DNA of 64,000 bases from JACMOY01 sp038322575 (GTDB taxonomy: Bacteria; Actinomycetota; Actinomycetes; Actinomycetales; Angustibacteraceae): positions 3,286 through 67,285 of the forward strand of contig JBBQGB010000009.1 of NCBI GenBank assembly GCA_038322575.1, written 5' to 3'. Positions 34,813 through 43,647 of the stretch are shown here, piece by piece; position 1 is the first letter of the stretch; the number at the start of each line of letters is the position of its first letter. A program made the translations under genes and the position numbers. The notes below the pieces were generated by a model. The model saw nothing but the letters and a program-made list of their open reading frames with translations. It did no database searches and had not been told where the DNA came from.

Positions 34813-35802
34813 GGGCGAGCGCCCGTCCACGACGTACCCGTTCTCGCCGTCCAGCACCGCGTCCGGCGCCCCGCCGGAGTCGCCCGCGACCACGGGCAGA
34901 CCCGTGGCCGCCGCCTCGAGGTAGCAGATGCCCAGCGCCTCGGGCTCCAGGCCCCACAGCCGCGTGCGCGTCGGCATGCAGAACACGTCGCCCGCGTCGA
35001 AGTACGCCGGGGTCTCGGCCCACGGCACGCGGCCGGCCAGCACCACGTCGTCCGCCAGCCCGAGCGTCGCCACCAGCTTCTCGACGGCGCCGCGGTGCGG
35101 GCCGTCGCCGACCAGCAGCAGGGCGACCCCCGGTACGAGCTGCTTCAGCTCGGGCATCGCGCGCACCAGGACGTCCTGGCCCTTGCGCGGCACCATCCGC
35201 GAGATGCAGACGACCACCGGCCGACCCACCAGGCCATGCCGCTCACGCACCGCTGCCCCACCGCAGTCCGGCCGGAAGGCGTGGTCGTCGACACCGGGGG
35301 TGAGCTGCACCATGCGGGCCCGGGCAGCCGGCGTCAGCGGGCGCGCGATGCGCGCTCGGCAGTACTCGCCCAGGTAGGTGAGGACGTCGGTGCGCTCGCC
35401 GATCGCCCGCAGCAGCCGCCGCGCTCCGGGGACGCTCGACCACCAGATCTCGTGGCCGTGCGTCGTCGCCACGACGCGGGTCACGCCGGCTCGCCGCAGC
35501 GCCGGGGCCATCAGGGCCAGCGGCGCGGCGGCGCCGAACCACACCCGGTCGCAGCCGCGCGACCTGGCCAGGGCGGCGCTGCGTCGGGCGATGGCCGGTG
35601 TCGGCAGCATGACCGGTGACCGGTCGCGCACCACCTCGAACGGCAGCGTCGCGTCGAACGCGGTGTCGCCGTCCTGGCGGGCCGTGTGCACCACGACGGA
35701 CTCGGGTGGCATGCGGCTGGCCATGGCCAGCACGAAGGACTCGATCCCCCCCGTGCGCGGTGGGAAGTCGTTCGTGACGATCAGGGTGCGGCCGGTGGGC
35801 AT
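34657..35802 (-). CDS. pimB: GT4 mannosyltransferase, PimB type
   Basis: A 381-residue GT-B enzyme that would add the second mannose to phosphatidylinositol monomannoside using GDP-mannose. TNDFPPRTGGIESFV at the start, SRMVPRKGQDVLV (about 196) for the donor phosphate, and LEPEALGICYLEAAATG followed by LPVVAGDSGGAPDAV for the E-x7-E donor site are all present. Rv2188c (PimB') is the homologue in the same relative position. The ATG at 35802 follows TAGGGT (35809-35814) by six bases: leaderless. Its 3' end overlaps the GT87 gene. Confidence 0.87.
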   Translation of the reverse strand: MPTGRTLIVTNDFPPRTGGIESFVLAMASRMPPESVVVHTARQDGDTAFDATLPFEVVRDRSPVMLPTPAIARRSAALARSRGCDRVWFGAAAPLALMAPALRRAGVTRVVATTHGHEIWWSSVPGARRLLRAIGERTDVLTYLGEYCRARIARPLTPAARARMVQLTPGVDDHAFRPDCGGAAVRERHGLVGRPVVVCISRMVPRKGQDVLVRAMPELKQLVPGVALLLVGDGPHRGAVEKLVATLGLADDVVLAGRVPWAETPAYFDAGDVFCMPTRTRLWGLEPEALGICYLEAAATGLPVVAGDSGGAPDAVLDGENGYVVDGRSPSAVAARCAELLLDPVLSQRFGARGRSWVAERWRWDDLAVRLQRLLADEPVD

Positions 35803-35949
35803 CCGCCGACCCTAGGCGAGTGGCCGCCTGTTTGAGGTGCGTCTCCGTCTCCGCCGGTGTGCACTTCTACCAGAAGTTCTCGAAAGTCGTTGTGCCAGAA
35901 CGGGTCTGAGGGGTCTGGACTGTCGGTGGTGCCGTCTAGCATGTGAGGC

Positions 35950-36800
35950 ATGGACAGCACCGAGCGAGGCGCTCGTCGCCGTGCGCGAGGCGCTGACTGT
36001 GTTCCAGTCCGAGGACCTGCAGGGGGTGGACTCCGGGTCCCTGCTGACCGATGGGGTGGCGATGCGGCGGCTGGTGGACCAGGTTGAAGGCGAGTGGCTG
36101 CGGCGGGTCGGTGAGGTCCACGCCCGGGGCGCCGCGCGGGTGGTGGGGGCGGGGTCGACGAAGGCGTTCCTGGGCGGGACGTGCCTGGTGTTCCCATCTG
36201 AGGCATCTCGGGCGGTGGCCACCGCCAGTGCCCTGCGCTCGACGTGCCAGGCGACGGCTGAGGCCATCGCCGCCGGGATGATCGGGGTGGGCCAGGCGCA
36301 GGTGATCGCCAAGGTCATCACCGACCTGTCCTCGCCCGAGTCCCTCGCCATCATGTGCCCCGCGATCGAACCCCTGTCCGCACCCAACCCCGGCGCCGAC
36401 CGGGTCGAACGACCTACTCCGGCCCGGCGCCGGTTGCACGCAATGGTCGAGATCATGCGGCACCACCTGAACTGCCAGCAGGCACCGGACGTGCGCCGCC
36501 CGGGTGCGCACCTCACGGTGGTCACGGGTGCTGGGACGTTGGCGGGTGAGCCCGGTGGGTCAGCACTGGACTGGGGCGGGGTCATCTCGGGTGAGACCAG
36601 CCGCCGCCGGCCCCACCACTCTGACGAACCTGGTGCTGCTGTGCCGGTTCCACCGCCAACGGGTCCTGCACGACGACCAGCACCACGACCGGTGGACGGT
36701 GCGGATCAACGAACCCACCGGCCGACCCGTCTTCGACCCACCCCTGTGGACCGGCCGACGCGGAGTGCCCCTGCCACCGCTGTGGCAACCCGACGGGTGA
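35950..36800 (+). pseudogene. DUF222-HNH gene remnant with frameshift and two deletions
   Basis: Compared with copy 1: eight bases are missing right after codon 4, shifting the frame at the start; about 71 codons are lost in frame near 36330 (ITDLSS joined to PESLA); and about 65 codons are lost with a frame change near 36600, removing the cysteine pair and the DAHH part of the HNH domain. The tail (NLVLLCRFHRQRVLHDDQHH) survives in another frame to the stop at 36800. It cannot encode an active nuclease. Confidence 0.88.
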
Positions 36801-36812
36801 AAGCCCAACAAC

Positions 36813-36850
36813 GGGGCAACGTGGCGTCAGATGTGACGCGCCGTTGCCCC
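36813..36850. repeat. 3' palindrome of DUF222 element copy 3
   Basis: 38 bases, arms GGGGCAACG and CGTTGCCCC, core GCGTCAGATGTGACGC, starting 12 bases after the remnant's stop. Although the gene is broken, only a few palindrome positions differ from copy 2, so it is better conserved than the coding part. Confidence 0.85.
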
Positions 36851-36989
36851 GATCAGCCATCAGCGGACCCAGCCGTCCCGCCCGTCGTTTCCAGATCCGT
36901 CAAGTCCTGGGCAGTGAACCGGTCGAGCGGCCACCAACGAGTCACCCTCCAGATGGTCGCGAACCCGTCGGCCACACGCAGACACACCG
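36851..36989. other. Spacer after DUF222 copy 3
   Basis: On the minus strand this spacer can be read as RVADGFATIWRVTRWW and so on to a stop at 36853. That looks protein-like, but the frame upstream runs through the metallopeptidase gene in a different phase, so it may be the cut-off end of an older gene. No RNA gene or promoter is seen. Confidence 0.3.
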
Positions 36990-38348
36990 CTAGTCGGACA
37001 GCTGCTTCAGGTAGCGCAACCAGCTCGTGGTGAACTCCTGCTGCGTGGTGCCCAGCACGTCCTGGAACGCCGTGACCAGAGCGGTGTCGGGGTCGCTGCT
37101 GTCGTCGGTGGCCGTCGTCCGGTACAGCCGCACCAGCTTCGCCCGGCCGTAGCGGTCGGCCAGGAGCGAGCAGGCCAGCCACGACGCCGAGTACGACGGT
37201 GCGATCGTCGTCGCCGCGGGGTCGAAGTCCGCATCGGTCGGCAGCCGGGTGAAACCCTCGTCCTGACGCTGCAGCGCGAGCAGGTCGGCGGCGACCGTGC
37301 GGCGGGTCAGCCCGACCCCCTGGTACCCCACGTAGTCGGCGAACCCCTCGGACAGCCAGATCGGCACCGGAGCCGACGTCGAGGAACGCACCGCCACGTG
37401 GGTCATCTCGTGGGTGAGCACGACCCGCTGCCCGACGTCGCCGAGGCGCGCGAACGCCGACGGGTTGATGACGACGCGGTCGCTGCCCGCGCTGCCGTCG
37501 GCGCCGAGCTCGCCGGTCGTCACCGCGGCGATCTGGTCGAGGCCGTCGGTGCGGGCCAGCAGCCGGCCCATCTCGCCCTCGGTGCGCGGCACCAGGAGCA
37601 CGGCGCGCCGTGGCCATGCGGTGCCCCAGACGCGGCTGACCCGGGCGACGGCCCGGTCGCCGGCGGCGGCGTAGCCGCGCAACGTCGCGGTGTCGGCGGT
37701 GCCGAGGGCCAGCACCCGGGCGCCGCGGACGACGTGGACGCGGCCGAGGTCCCACGGCTGCACCGCGGTCGGACCGTCGCTGTCGGCCGCGAGGTACCAG
37801 CGGTCGCCGCGCCGGACGGCGGTGAGGAACTGCTCGCTCTGCGTGGGCGTCCGGTCGAATCCCGTGATCCGGTAGTCCGCGACGACGCGGGCCACCCAGG
37901 CCGAGTCGCCGAGCGCGGACTGGCGGGCCGGCGTCAGCGCGGGGGCCACCCCGGCCAGCTCGAACGACACCTGGCCGAACGGCACGGCGCGCAGGTTCGC
38001 GAAGACCCGCGCCTGCTGGTCGTGGAACGGGGACTGCGGGTCGACGGTCGAGAGCCACGCCGGCTGGTCGCCGGCCAGGATCGCGGCCGCCCGGGTCTGC
38101 AGCAGCCCGGTGACGGCCATCGCGCGCTGCTCGTCGGCGTCCGGCGTCGACCGCAGCGCCGCACCGGACGTCGGCTCCACCGGCACCGCGACCACCGGCC
38201 CCGACGGCGTGGTGCGGGTCGCGCGGCCCACGGCCCCACCGGCGAGCACGGACAGCACGGTCGCGAGCGCCAGGACCCCCACGAGGACGCGTCGGCGCGA
38301 GCCCGGGCGGCCGGGCTGCACCGGGGGCACCTCGTCCGGGGGGTTCAC
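36990..38348 (-). CDS. Membrane-anchored zinc metallopeptidase (HExxH, peptidase MA-like)
   Basis: A 452-residue protein. A cytosolic proline-rich start is followed by one membrane helix (VLVGVLALATVLSVLAGGAVG, about 20-41), then an extracellular region with a substrate-binding-like middle. VLTHEMTHVAV (about residue 323) gives the zinc motif HEMTH and LSEGFADYVGY, about 20 residues later, the glutamate ligand, as in gluzincins. Target unknown, probably extracytoplasmic. The GTG at 38348 lies six bases after TACGAT (38355-38360), so a leaderless start is chosen over upstream codons. Confidence 0.8.
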   Translation of the reverse strand: MNPPDEVPPVQPGRPGSRRRVLVGVLALATVLSVLAGGAVGRATRTTPSGPVVAVPVEPTSGAALRSTPDADEQRAMAVTGLLQTRAAAILAGDQPAWLSTVDPQSPFHDQQARVFANLRAVPFGQVSFELAGVAPALTPARQSALGDSAWVARVVADYRITGFDRTPTQSEQFLTAVRRGDRWYLAADSDGPTAVQPWDLGRVHVVRGARVLALGTADTATLRGYAAAGDRAVARVSRVWGTAWPRRAVLLVPRTEGEMGRLLARTDGLDQIAAVTTGELGADGSAGSDRVVINPSAFARLGDVGQRVVLTHEMTHVAVRSSTSAPVPIWLSEGFADYVGYQGVGLTRRTVAADLLALQRQDEGFTRLPTDADFDPAATTIAPSYSASWLACSLLADRYGRAKLVRLYRTTATDDSSDPDTALVTAFQDVLGTTQQEFTTSWLRYLKQLSD

Positions 38349-38374
38349 CACCGCATCGTAGGCGCCGCAGCGCC

Positions 38375-38557
38375 TCACCCCGCCGAGCGACGCAACCGCA
38401 GCGGGGGCACCAGACCGGTGCGGGCCAGCACCGAGATCGCGGCCTGCTCGCCCGGGTCGAGCTCGACCCCGTCGGGAGCCGCCCCGAGCAGCACCGTCAC
38501 GATGCAGTCACCACAGGCCGGTCCCTTGACCTCACAGCTGTCGCAGTCGATCAGCAC
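38375..38557 (-). CDS. Small cysteine-rich conserved protein (60 residues)
   Basis: Four cysteines are grouped in IDCDSCEVKGPACGDCIVT near the N-terminus, suggesting a bound zinc or Fe-S centre; the rest is a short helical tail. The GTG at 38557 is chosen because GGAGGTGC lies four bases before it; the ATG at 38572 would include this ribosome site within the coding sequence. The function is unknown. Transcribed toward the metallopeptidase gene. Confidence 0.65.
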   Translation of the reverse strand: MLIDCDSCEVKGPACGDCIVTVLLGAAPDGVELDPGEQAAISVLARTGLVPPLRLRRSAG

Positions 38558-38634
38558 GACGCACCTCCGCATGTCCCGGTCGACGCGGTGCCGACCCTGG
38601 TGCAGACGCTAGAGACGGGGTCCGACAGTCACGG

Positions 38635-39909
38635 TCAGCCGCGGGCGAGCAGCCGCACCAGGGCCGCGCTCGGCACCGGCCGGGCACCGCTGCGCCGCAC
38701 GCCCTCGGCCACCTCTCGGTCGCTGGAGACCACGACGACCACCCGCCCCGGCGGCTCGGCGCGCACCAGCCGCCGGATCAGCTCGTCGGCGATCTCGTCC
38801 GGCTCGCTGAACAGCACGCGCACGCCGCGCACCGACCTCGCGGCCACCCTGGCGTCCTGCGCCGCACCGTCGAACACGCAGGTGACCTCGACGCGGGTGC
38901 GGGCGGCCAGCGCGGCCAGTCCCGTGACGAGCCGCTGCCGCTGGTCGAGCAGGGGCAGCGTGCCGTAGGCGCTCTTGGTCACGTTGTAGCCGTCCACCAG
39001 CAGGTGCGCCCGGGGCAGCATCACCAGCTCGTCCAGCACCGCGGGGTCGTCGTCGCTGCGCGCCCGCGCCGGCGTCGTGGGCGTCCGCGCGTCGAGCTCG
39101 CGGGCCACGACGTCCGCGGGCAGCACGTCCGCGGGGGGCAGCGCCAGCTCGTGCCGCAGCCCGACGGCGGCGTCGACGAGCGTGTCGAGCAGCAGCCGGG
39201 CCCGCGAGCCGGCCAGCGAGCGCCCCTCACGACCCGCTCGCCGAAGGGCCTGCAGCGCGTCGGTGGCAGCAGCCAGGTCGCGCTCGTGCCGGCGCGCCTG
39301 CTCGTCGGCCCGTTCCTGCAGCTCCCGGGCCGCGGCACGCACCTGCTCGGCCTCGGCGAGCGCGTCACGCGCCGTGGCCCGGGCACGGTCGGCGTCCGAG
39401 CGGTGCCGCCGCAGCTCGCGGCGGGCGGTGGCCAGGTCGTCGGTGAGCTGCCGGCCCGCGGCCTCGGCGTCCGTCGCAGCCCGGCGGACGTCGGCCCGCG
39501 CCCGCTCCAGGTCGGCGCGCAACCGCTCGACCTCGGCGCCGTCGGGCACCGGCCGCTCGACCCGGCACCGCTCCAGGACCTGCTCCCAGCCCGGCGGTCG
39601 CACCAGGAACGCCACCACGGCGACGTCGTCCGGGTCGGCTGCGGCGGGCACGCTGCCGTCGGTGACGGCCGCGACGAGCTCGGGCTCGGCGTCCCGGACG
39701 GCGGCAGCCACCCGCGAGCGGAAGGCACCGTCGCGCTCGAGAGCGGCGGCCAGCGGCCCGGCACCGGCCACGGCCCGGCGTCCCGGCGCGAACTGGCGCA
39801 CCCGGGCCAGCGACGTCGGCACCTGACCCTCGGGCAGGGCGCCGAGCACCGTCGCGGCGACGTCCAGGACGCGTCGGCGCGAGGTCGCACCGAGCACCGG
39901 ATCCGCCAC
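38635..39909 (-). CDS. NYN-domain ribonuclease-like protein with coiled coil
   Basis: A 424-residue protein in three parts: an N-terminal helical domain (1 to about 120), a long charged coiled coil rich in Arg, Glu and Ala (about 130-240), and a C-terminal NYN/PIN-like nuclease domain. The last begins HLLVDGYNVTKSAYG (about residue 291) with the metal-binding Asp, continues CVFDGAAQD and has VSSDREVAEGVR near the end. The family processes or degrades RNA in actinobacteria. The GTG at 39909 follows TACCCT (39916-39921) by six bases. It is divergent from the exonuclease gene 63 bases away. Confidence 0.82.
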   Translation of the reverse strand: MADPVLGATSRRRVLDVAATVLGALPEGQVPTSLARVRQFAPGRRAVAGAGPLAAALERDGAFRSRVAAAVRDAEPELVAAVTDGSVPAAADPDDVAVVAFLVRPPGWEQVLERCRVERPVPDGAEVERLRADLERARADVRRAATDAEAAGRQLTDDLATARRELRRHRSDADRARATARDALAEAEQVRAAARELQERADEQARRHERDLAAATDALQALRRAGREGRSLAGSRARLLLDTLVDAAVGLRHELALPPADVLPADVVARELDARTPTTPARARSDDDPAVLDELVMLPRAHLLVDGYNVTKSAYGTLPLLDQRQRLVTGLAALAARTRVEVTCVFDGAAQDARVAARSVRGVRVLFSEPDEIADELIRRLVRAEPPGRVVVVVSSDREVAEGVRRSGARPVPSAALVRLLARG

Positions 39910-39972
39910 CTGCGCAGGGTAACCAGGGCGCGCCTGCCGCCCGCTGTCGGTGGCCCGTCCTACGTTCGGCGG

Positions 39973-41733
39973 GTGAGATCGGTCCAGGGAACGCTCGACG
40001 AGCTCGGCACCCCGCTGGGTGACGTGACGTTCGTCGTCGTCGACCTCGAGACCACCGGCGGGTCGCCGGCCAGCGCCGCCATCACCGAGATCGGCGCGGT
40101 CAAGGTGCGCGCCGGTCAGGTGCTCGGCGAGCTGCAGACGCTGGTCAACCCGGGAGCGCCGATCCCCGCGTTCATCGCCGTGCTGACCGGCATCACGGAC
40201 TCGATGGTGCGCACCGCACCCCGGATCCAGACCGCCCTGCCGGCGTTCCTGGAGTTCGCCCGAGGGTCGGTCCTGGTCGCCCACAACGCCCCCTTCGACA
40301 TCGGGTTCCTGCGGGCCGCCGCGACCCAGACCGGCCACGACTGGCCGGGCTTCCAGGTGGTCGACACCGCCCACCTGGCCCGGCAGGTCGTCACCCGCGA
40401 CGAGGCCCCCAACCGCAAGCTCAGCACCCTGGCCCGGCTGTTCGGGTCGACGACCACTCCCGACCACCGCGCCCTTACCGACGCGCGCGCCACCGTCGAC
40501 GTGCTGCACGCCCTGCTCGAGCGGGTCGGCTCGGTCGGCGTCCACTCCCTCGAGGAGCTCTCGACCTTCAGCTCGCGGGTGTCCACCGCCCAGCGCCGCA
40601 AGCGGCACCTGGCCGAGGGGCTGCCCCACGCGCCGGGCGTCTACCTGTTCCGCGACGCCCGCGACCAGGTCCTGTACGTCGGCACGTCGGTCGACATCGC
40701 CACCCGGGTGCGCACCTACTTCACCGCCAGCGAGCACCGCACCCGGATGGCCGAGATGGTCGCCCTGGCCGAGCGGGTCGTCCCCGTGGTCTGCCAGACC
40801 ACGCTCGAGGCGTCGGTGCGCGAGCTGCGGTTGATCGCCGAGCACAAGCCCCGGTACAACCGCCGCTCGCGCTTCCCCGAGCGGGCCGCCTGGGTCAAGC
40901 TCACCGTCGAGGCGTTCCCCCGGCTGTCGCTGGTGCACGCCGTCCGCGACGACGGGGCCACCTACCTCGGCCCGTTCGGCACCCGACGCGGCGCCGAGCT
41001 GGCCGTCGAGGCGCTGCACGACGCGTTCGCGCTGCGCCAGTGCACCCGCCCGCTCAGCCGCCGCGGCGGGGGCGGGGCCTGCGCCCTGGCCGAGATGGGC
41101 CGCTGCAACGCGCCTTGCACGCAGGGGCCGCTCGCGGCCCCGCTGTACGACGAGATCGTCGCGCGGGCGCGCGCGAGCATGACGGGCGACTGCCGCGCTG
41201 CGGTCGGCACGCTGCACGCCCGAATCCAGGCCCTGTCCGACGCCGAGCGGTTCGAGCAGGCCAGGGTCGTTCGCGACCGGCTGCTGGCCCTGGTGCGCGC
41301 CGCGTCCCGGGTGCAGCGGCTGGCCGCGATCGCGTCGTGCTCCGAGGTCGTCGCGGCACGCCGACGCCCGGCCGGCGGGTGGGAGGTCGTGCTCGTGCGC
41401 CACGGGCGGCTGGCCGGCACGACGGTCAGCCCGCGGGGCGCCGACCCCTGGCCGTACGTCGACGCGCTGCGGGCCAGCGCCGAGGTGGTCGACCCGCCGG
41501 TGCTGCCCCTGCCCGCGGCGCTGCCGGCCGAGACCGAGAAGGTGCTCGGCTGGCTGGAGTCCGACGGCGTGCGGCTGGTCGCCGTCACCGGGGCCTGGAC
41601 CTCACCGGTGCACGGGGCCGGCGGCGAGCGGGCCCGGCTCGAGCCGCTGGCCGAGGGGTTCCACCAGCCGGCGCCGTTCGACGAGCCCACCGGCCGCGGT
41701 CTGGTGCACCGCCCCAGCGCCGTCGCCGGTTAG
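39973..41733 (+). CDS. DnaQ-like 3'-5' exonuclease fused to a UvrC-type GIY-YIG nuclease
   Basis: A 586-residue two-domain protein like Rv2191. Residues about 18-185 are a DEDD exonuclease: FVVVDLETTGG (first Asp-Glu), VAHNAPFDIGFL and DHRALTDARAT. Residues about 215-300 are a GIY-YIG domain: GVYLFRDARDQVLYVGTS, followed by UvrC-like sequence with a CxxC region (CALAEMGRCNAPCTQ). It could degrade or nick DNA in repair; it lacks UvrC's helix-hairpin-helix end. The GTG at 39973 is six bases after TACGTT. Its stop codon TAG is also the first three bases of the next gene's -10 box. Confidence 0.85.
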   Translation: MRSVQGTLDELGTPLGDVTFVVVDLETTGGSPASAAITEIGAVKVRAGQVLGELQTLVNPGAPIPAFIAVLTGITDSMVRTAPRIQTALPAFLEFARGSVLVAHNAPFDIGFLRAAATQTGHDWPGFQVVDTAHLARQVVTRDEAPNRKLSTLARLFGSTTTPDHRALTDARATVDVLHALLERVGSVGVHSLEELSTFSSRVSTAQRRKRHLAEGLPHAPGVYLFRDARDQVLYVGTSVDIATRVRTYFTASEHRTRMAEMVALAERVVPVVCQTTLEASVRELRLIAEHKPRYNRRSRFPERAAWVKLTVEAFPRLSLVHAVRDDGATYLGPFGTRRGAELAVEALHDAFALRQCTRPLSRRGGGGACALAEMGRCNAPCTQGPLAAPLYDEIVARARASMTGDCRAAVGTLHARIQALSDAERFEQARVVRDRLLALVRAASRVQRLAAIASCSEVVAARRRPAGGWEVVLVRHGRLAGTTVSPRGADPWPYVDALRASAEVVDPPVLPLPAALPAETEKVLGWLESDGVRLVAVTGAWTSPVHGAGGERARLEPLAEGFHQPAPFDEPTGRGLVHRPSAVAG

Positions 41734-41736
41734 GCT
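41731..41736 (+). promoter_or_regulatory. -10 box overlapping the exonuclease stop codon
   Basis: TAGGCT ends seven bases before the ATG at 41744. Its first three bases are the TAG stop of the upstream gene, so the two genes are separate transcription units despite being ten bases apart. Confidence 0.6.
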
Positions 41737-41743
41737 CACCCTC

Positions 41744-42025
41744 ATGATCACCGCGATCGTGCTCGTCCAGGCCGAGGTCGACCGCATCCCCGAGGTGGCG
41801 GCGGCGATCGCCGACCTCGACGGGGTCAGCGAGGTCTACTCGGTCACCGGCGACGTCGACCTGATCGCCATGGTGCGCGTGCGCGAGCACGACGACCTCG
41901 CCGTCGTCATCGCCGACCGGCTCAACAAGGTCGACGGCATCCGCGGCACGCAGACCCACATCGCGTTCCGGGCGTACAGCAAGCACGACCTCGAGGCGAC
42001 CTTCTCGCTCGGCTTCGACGGCTGA
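41744..42025 (+). CDS. Stand-alone Lrp/AsnC ligand-binding (RAM) domain protein
   Basis: A 93-residue RAM domain without a helix-turn-helix: ITAIVLVQAEVDRIPEV, VSEVYSVTGDVDLIAMV and a C-terminal THIAFRAYSKHD strand. Such proteins oligomerise and bind amino acids; stand-alone forms may modify full-length Lrp regulators. The gene sits next to trpD, so sensing of an amino acid is plausible. Leaderless start at 41744 (TAGGCT at 41731). Confidence 0.85.
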   Translation: MITAIVLVQAEVDRIPEVAAAIADLDGVSEVYSVTGDVDLIAMVRVREHDDLAVVIADRLNKVDGIRGTQTHIAFRAYSKHDLEATFSLGFDG

Positions 42026-42044
42026 TCGGCCCGGCCCGGCCGCA

Positions 42045-43091
42045 TCAGGCGGTGGCGGCCACCCAGCGGTCGAGGGCTGCCGCGGCGCTGCCGGAGTCGA
42101 CGGCTGCGGCCGCGAGCGCCAGGGCACCGGCCATCCGCACCTCGAGCTCGCCGTCCGGCACCGCGTCGGCGGCGACCAGCGCGGCGGCGGCGTTGAGCAG
42201 GACGGCGTCCCGCACCGGGCCGGCGGCTGCGCTCAGCACCTCGCGCACCACCCGGGCGTTGAACGCGGCGTCGCCACCGAGCAGCGCCGACACCGGTGAT
42301 GCGGCCACCCCCAGCGAGGCGGGGTCCAACCGCTGCTCGGTGACGGTGCCACCGCGCACGGTCCAGACCTGCGAGGGGCCGCTGGTGGTGAGCTCGTCCA
42401 GCCCGTCCTCGCCGCGGAAGACCAGGGCACTGGTGCCGCGGGCGGCCAGCACGCCCGCGATCAGGGGCGCCATCCGCAGGTCGGCGACGCCGATCGCGGC
42501 GGCACCCGGCTGAGCCGGGTTGGTCAGCGGTCCCAGGAAGTTGAAGACGGTCGGCACCCCGAGCTCGCGACGCGCCTGAGCCGTGTGGCGCATCGCCGGG
42601 TGGAAGGCCTGGGCGAAGCAGAACGTGATCCCGGCGGTGCGGGCGACCTGCGCCACCCGCTCGGGCGTGAGGTCCAGGCGCACGCCCAGCTCCTCGAGGA
42701 CGTCGGCCGAGCCGCACGCGCTGGACGCGGCCCGGTTGCCGTGCTTGACCACGCGCAGGCCCGCTCCGGCCACCACGAGCGCCGCCATGGTCGAGATGTT
42801 CACGGTGTTGGCGCGGTCCCCGCCGGTACCGACGACGTCGACCGTCGGGCCCGGCACCTCGATGCGGACGGCGTGGGCGAGCATCGCCTCGACCAGGCCG
42901 GTCAGCTCCTCGACGGTCTCACCCTTGGCGCGCAGCCCCACGACGAAACCGGCGACCTGCACCGGCGTGCTGTCACCGCTCATGATGCGGTCCATCGCCC
43001 AGGCCGTCTCGGTGGCACGCAGCGACTCGCGGGTCAGCAGTCGGTGCAGCAGACCGGGCCAGGTCGGCGTGGCGTCCGCCACCCCGGTCAC
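42045..43091 (-). CDS. trpD: Anthranilate phosphoribosyltransferase
   Basis: A 348-residue enzyme adding phosphoribose to anthranilate in tryptophan synthesis. DVVGTGGDRANTVNIST (about residue 85) is the PRPP-binding loop, KHGNRAASSACGSADVLEE the anthranilate site and VFNFLGPLTNPA a conserved late block. The GTG at 43091 overlaps the stop of the receiver-like gene (GTGA), so the two are coupled. Same place as Rv2192c. Confidence 0.92.
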   Translation of the reverse strand: MTGVADATPTWPGLLHRLLTRESLRATETAWAMDRIMSGDSTPVQVAGFVVGLRAKGETVEELTGLVEAMLAHAVRIEVPGPTVDVVGTGGDRANTVNISTMAALVVAGAGLRVVKHGNRAASSACGSADVLEELGVRLDLTPERVAQVARTAGITFCFAQAFHPAMRHTAQARRELGVPTVFNFLGPLTNPAQPGAAAIGVADLRMAPLIAGVLAARGTSALVFRGEDGLDELTTSGPSQVWTVRGGTVTEQRLDPASLGVAASPVSALLGGDAAFNARVVREVLSAAAGPVRDAVLLNAAAALVAADAVPDGELEVRMAGALALAAAAVDSGSAAAALDRWVAATA

Positions 43092-43504
43092 ACCATGACG
43101 CTGCGAGCCAGCTCGGCGACGGCCTGCGCGACGGCGGCCGGGTCGAGCGGGTGCAGCACGGCGTTGTCCGCGAGCGACCACGCGGCCAGCCAGGAGTCCT
43201 GCGGCCGGCCGAGCAGCACCAGCACCGGCGGGCACCGGAAGATCTCGCTCTTGAGCTGGCGGCACAGCCCGAGCCCACCCACCGGCGAGGCCTCGCCGTC
43301 CAGGATCACCAGGTCGATCCCCCCGGCGTCCAGTGCCGTGATGACCGCAGCGGAGGTGGCGCACTCCAGCCACTGCACGCGCGGCACGTCACTGGCCGGT
43401 CGCCGACCCACGGCCATCCGCACGGTGTCGCGGGTCGTCGCGTCGTGGCTGTAGACCAGCACCATCAGGGTCCGGGCGTCGTCACCGGACTGCGTCGCGC
43501 TCAT
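43088..43504 (-). CDS. Response-regulator receiver-like protein without an output domain
   Basis: A 138-residue single receiver-fold domain. VLVYSHDATTRDTVR at the N-terminus would hold the acidic pocket, and LVILDGEASPVGGLGLCRQL has an aspartate at the expected phosphoacceptor place. The expected lysine near the end is not evident (VLHPLDP instead), so it may be a pseudo-receiver that does not get phosphorylated. There is no DNA-binding part. It precedes trpD with overlapping codons, suggesting a role tied to that transcript. Confidence 0.7.
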   Translation of the reverse strand: MSATQSGDDARTLMVLVYSHDATTRDTVRMAVGRRPASDVPRVQWLECATSAAVITALDAGGIDLVILDGEASPVGGLGLCRQLKSEIFRCPPVLVLLGRPQDSWLAAWSLADNAVLHPLDPAAVAQAVAELARSVMV

Positions 43505-43647
43505 CGGGATGTCCTCACGGGTGCGTCGGGTGAGCCTGGGGCCGCTCGTGCCGCCGCCGATCGTATCGGGCGCGCCCGCGGCCGGGCGGCTCGCCGGCCC
43601 GGGGGGTCGCCTGCCCCCTGAGGTGGCCGTAGGGCAATAATGGCGCC

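Larger units (their letters stand above)
35860..36850 (+). mobile_element. DUF222-HNH element, copy 3 (deleted remnant)
   Basis: The shortest of three related units: 5' block (about 35868-35949) with sequence GAACGGGTCTGAG and a TAGCAT -10 box also found in the other copies, a gene remnant and the 3' palindrome. The gene is decayed but both ends remain recognisable. It lies between pimB and the metallopeptidase gene. Confidence 0.6.

Noticed and set aside
36853..38058. Long minus-strand open frame across the metallopeptidase gene
   Set aside because: It is Arg/Ala-rich out-of-frame sequence of a GC-rich gene; only its last 45 codons look protein-like and are noted as a possible remnant.
38572..38572. 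ATG at 38572 as start of the small cysteine protein
   Set aside because: The best ribosome site lies downstream of it and immediately before the GTG at 38557.
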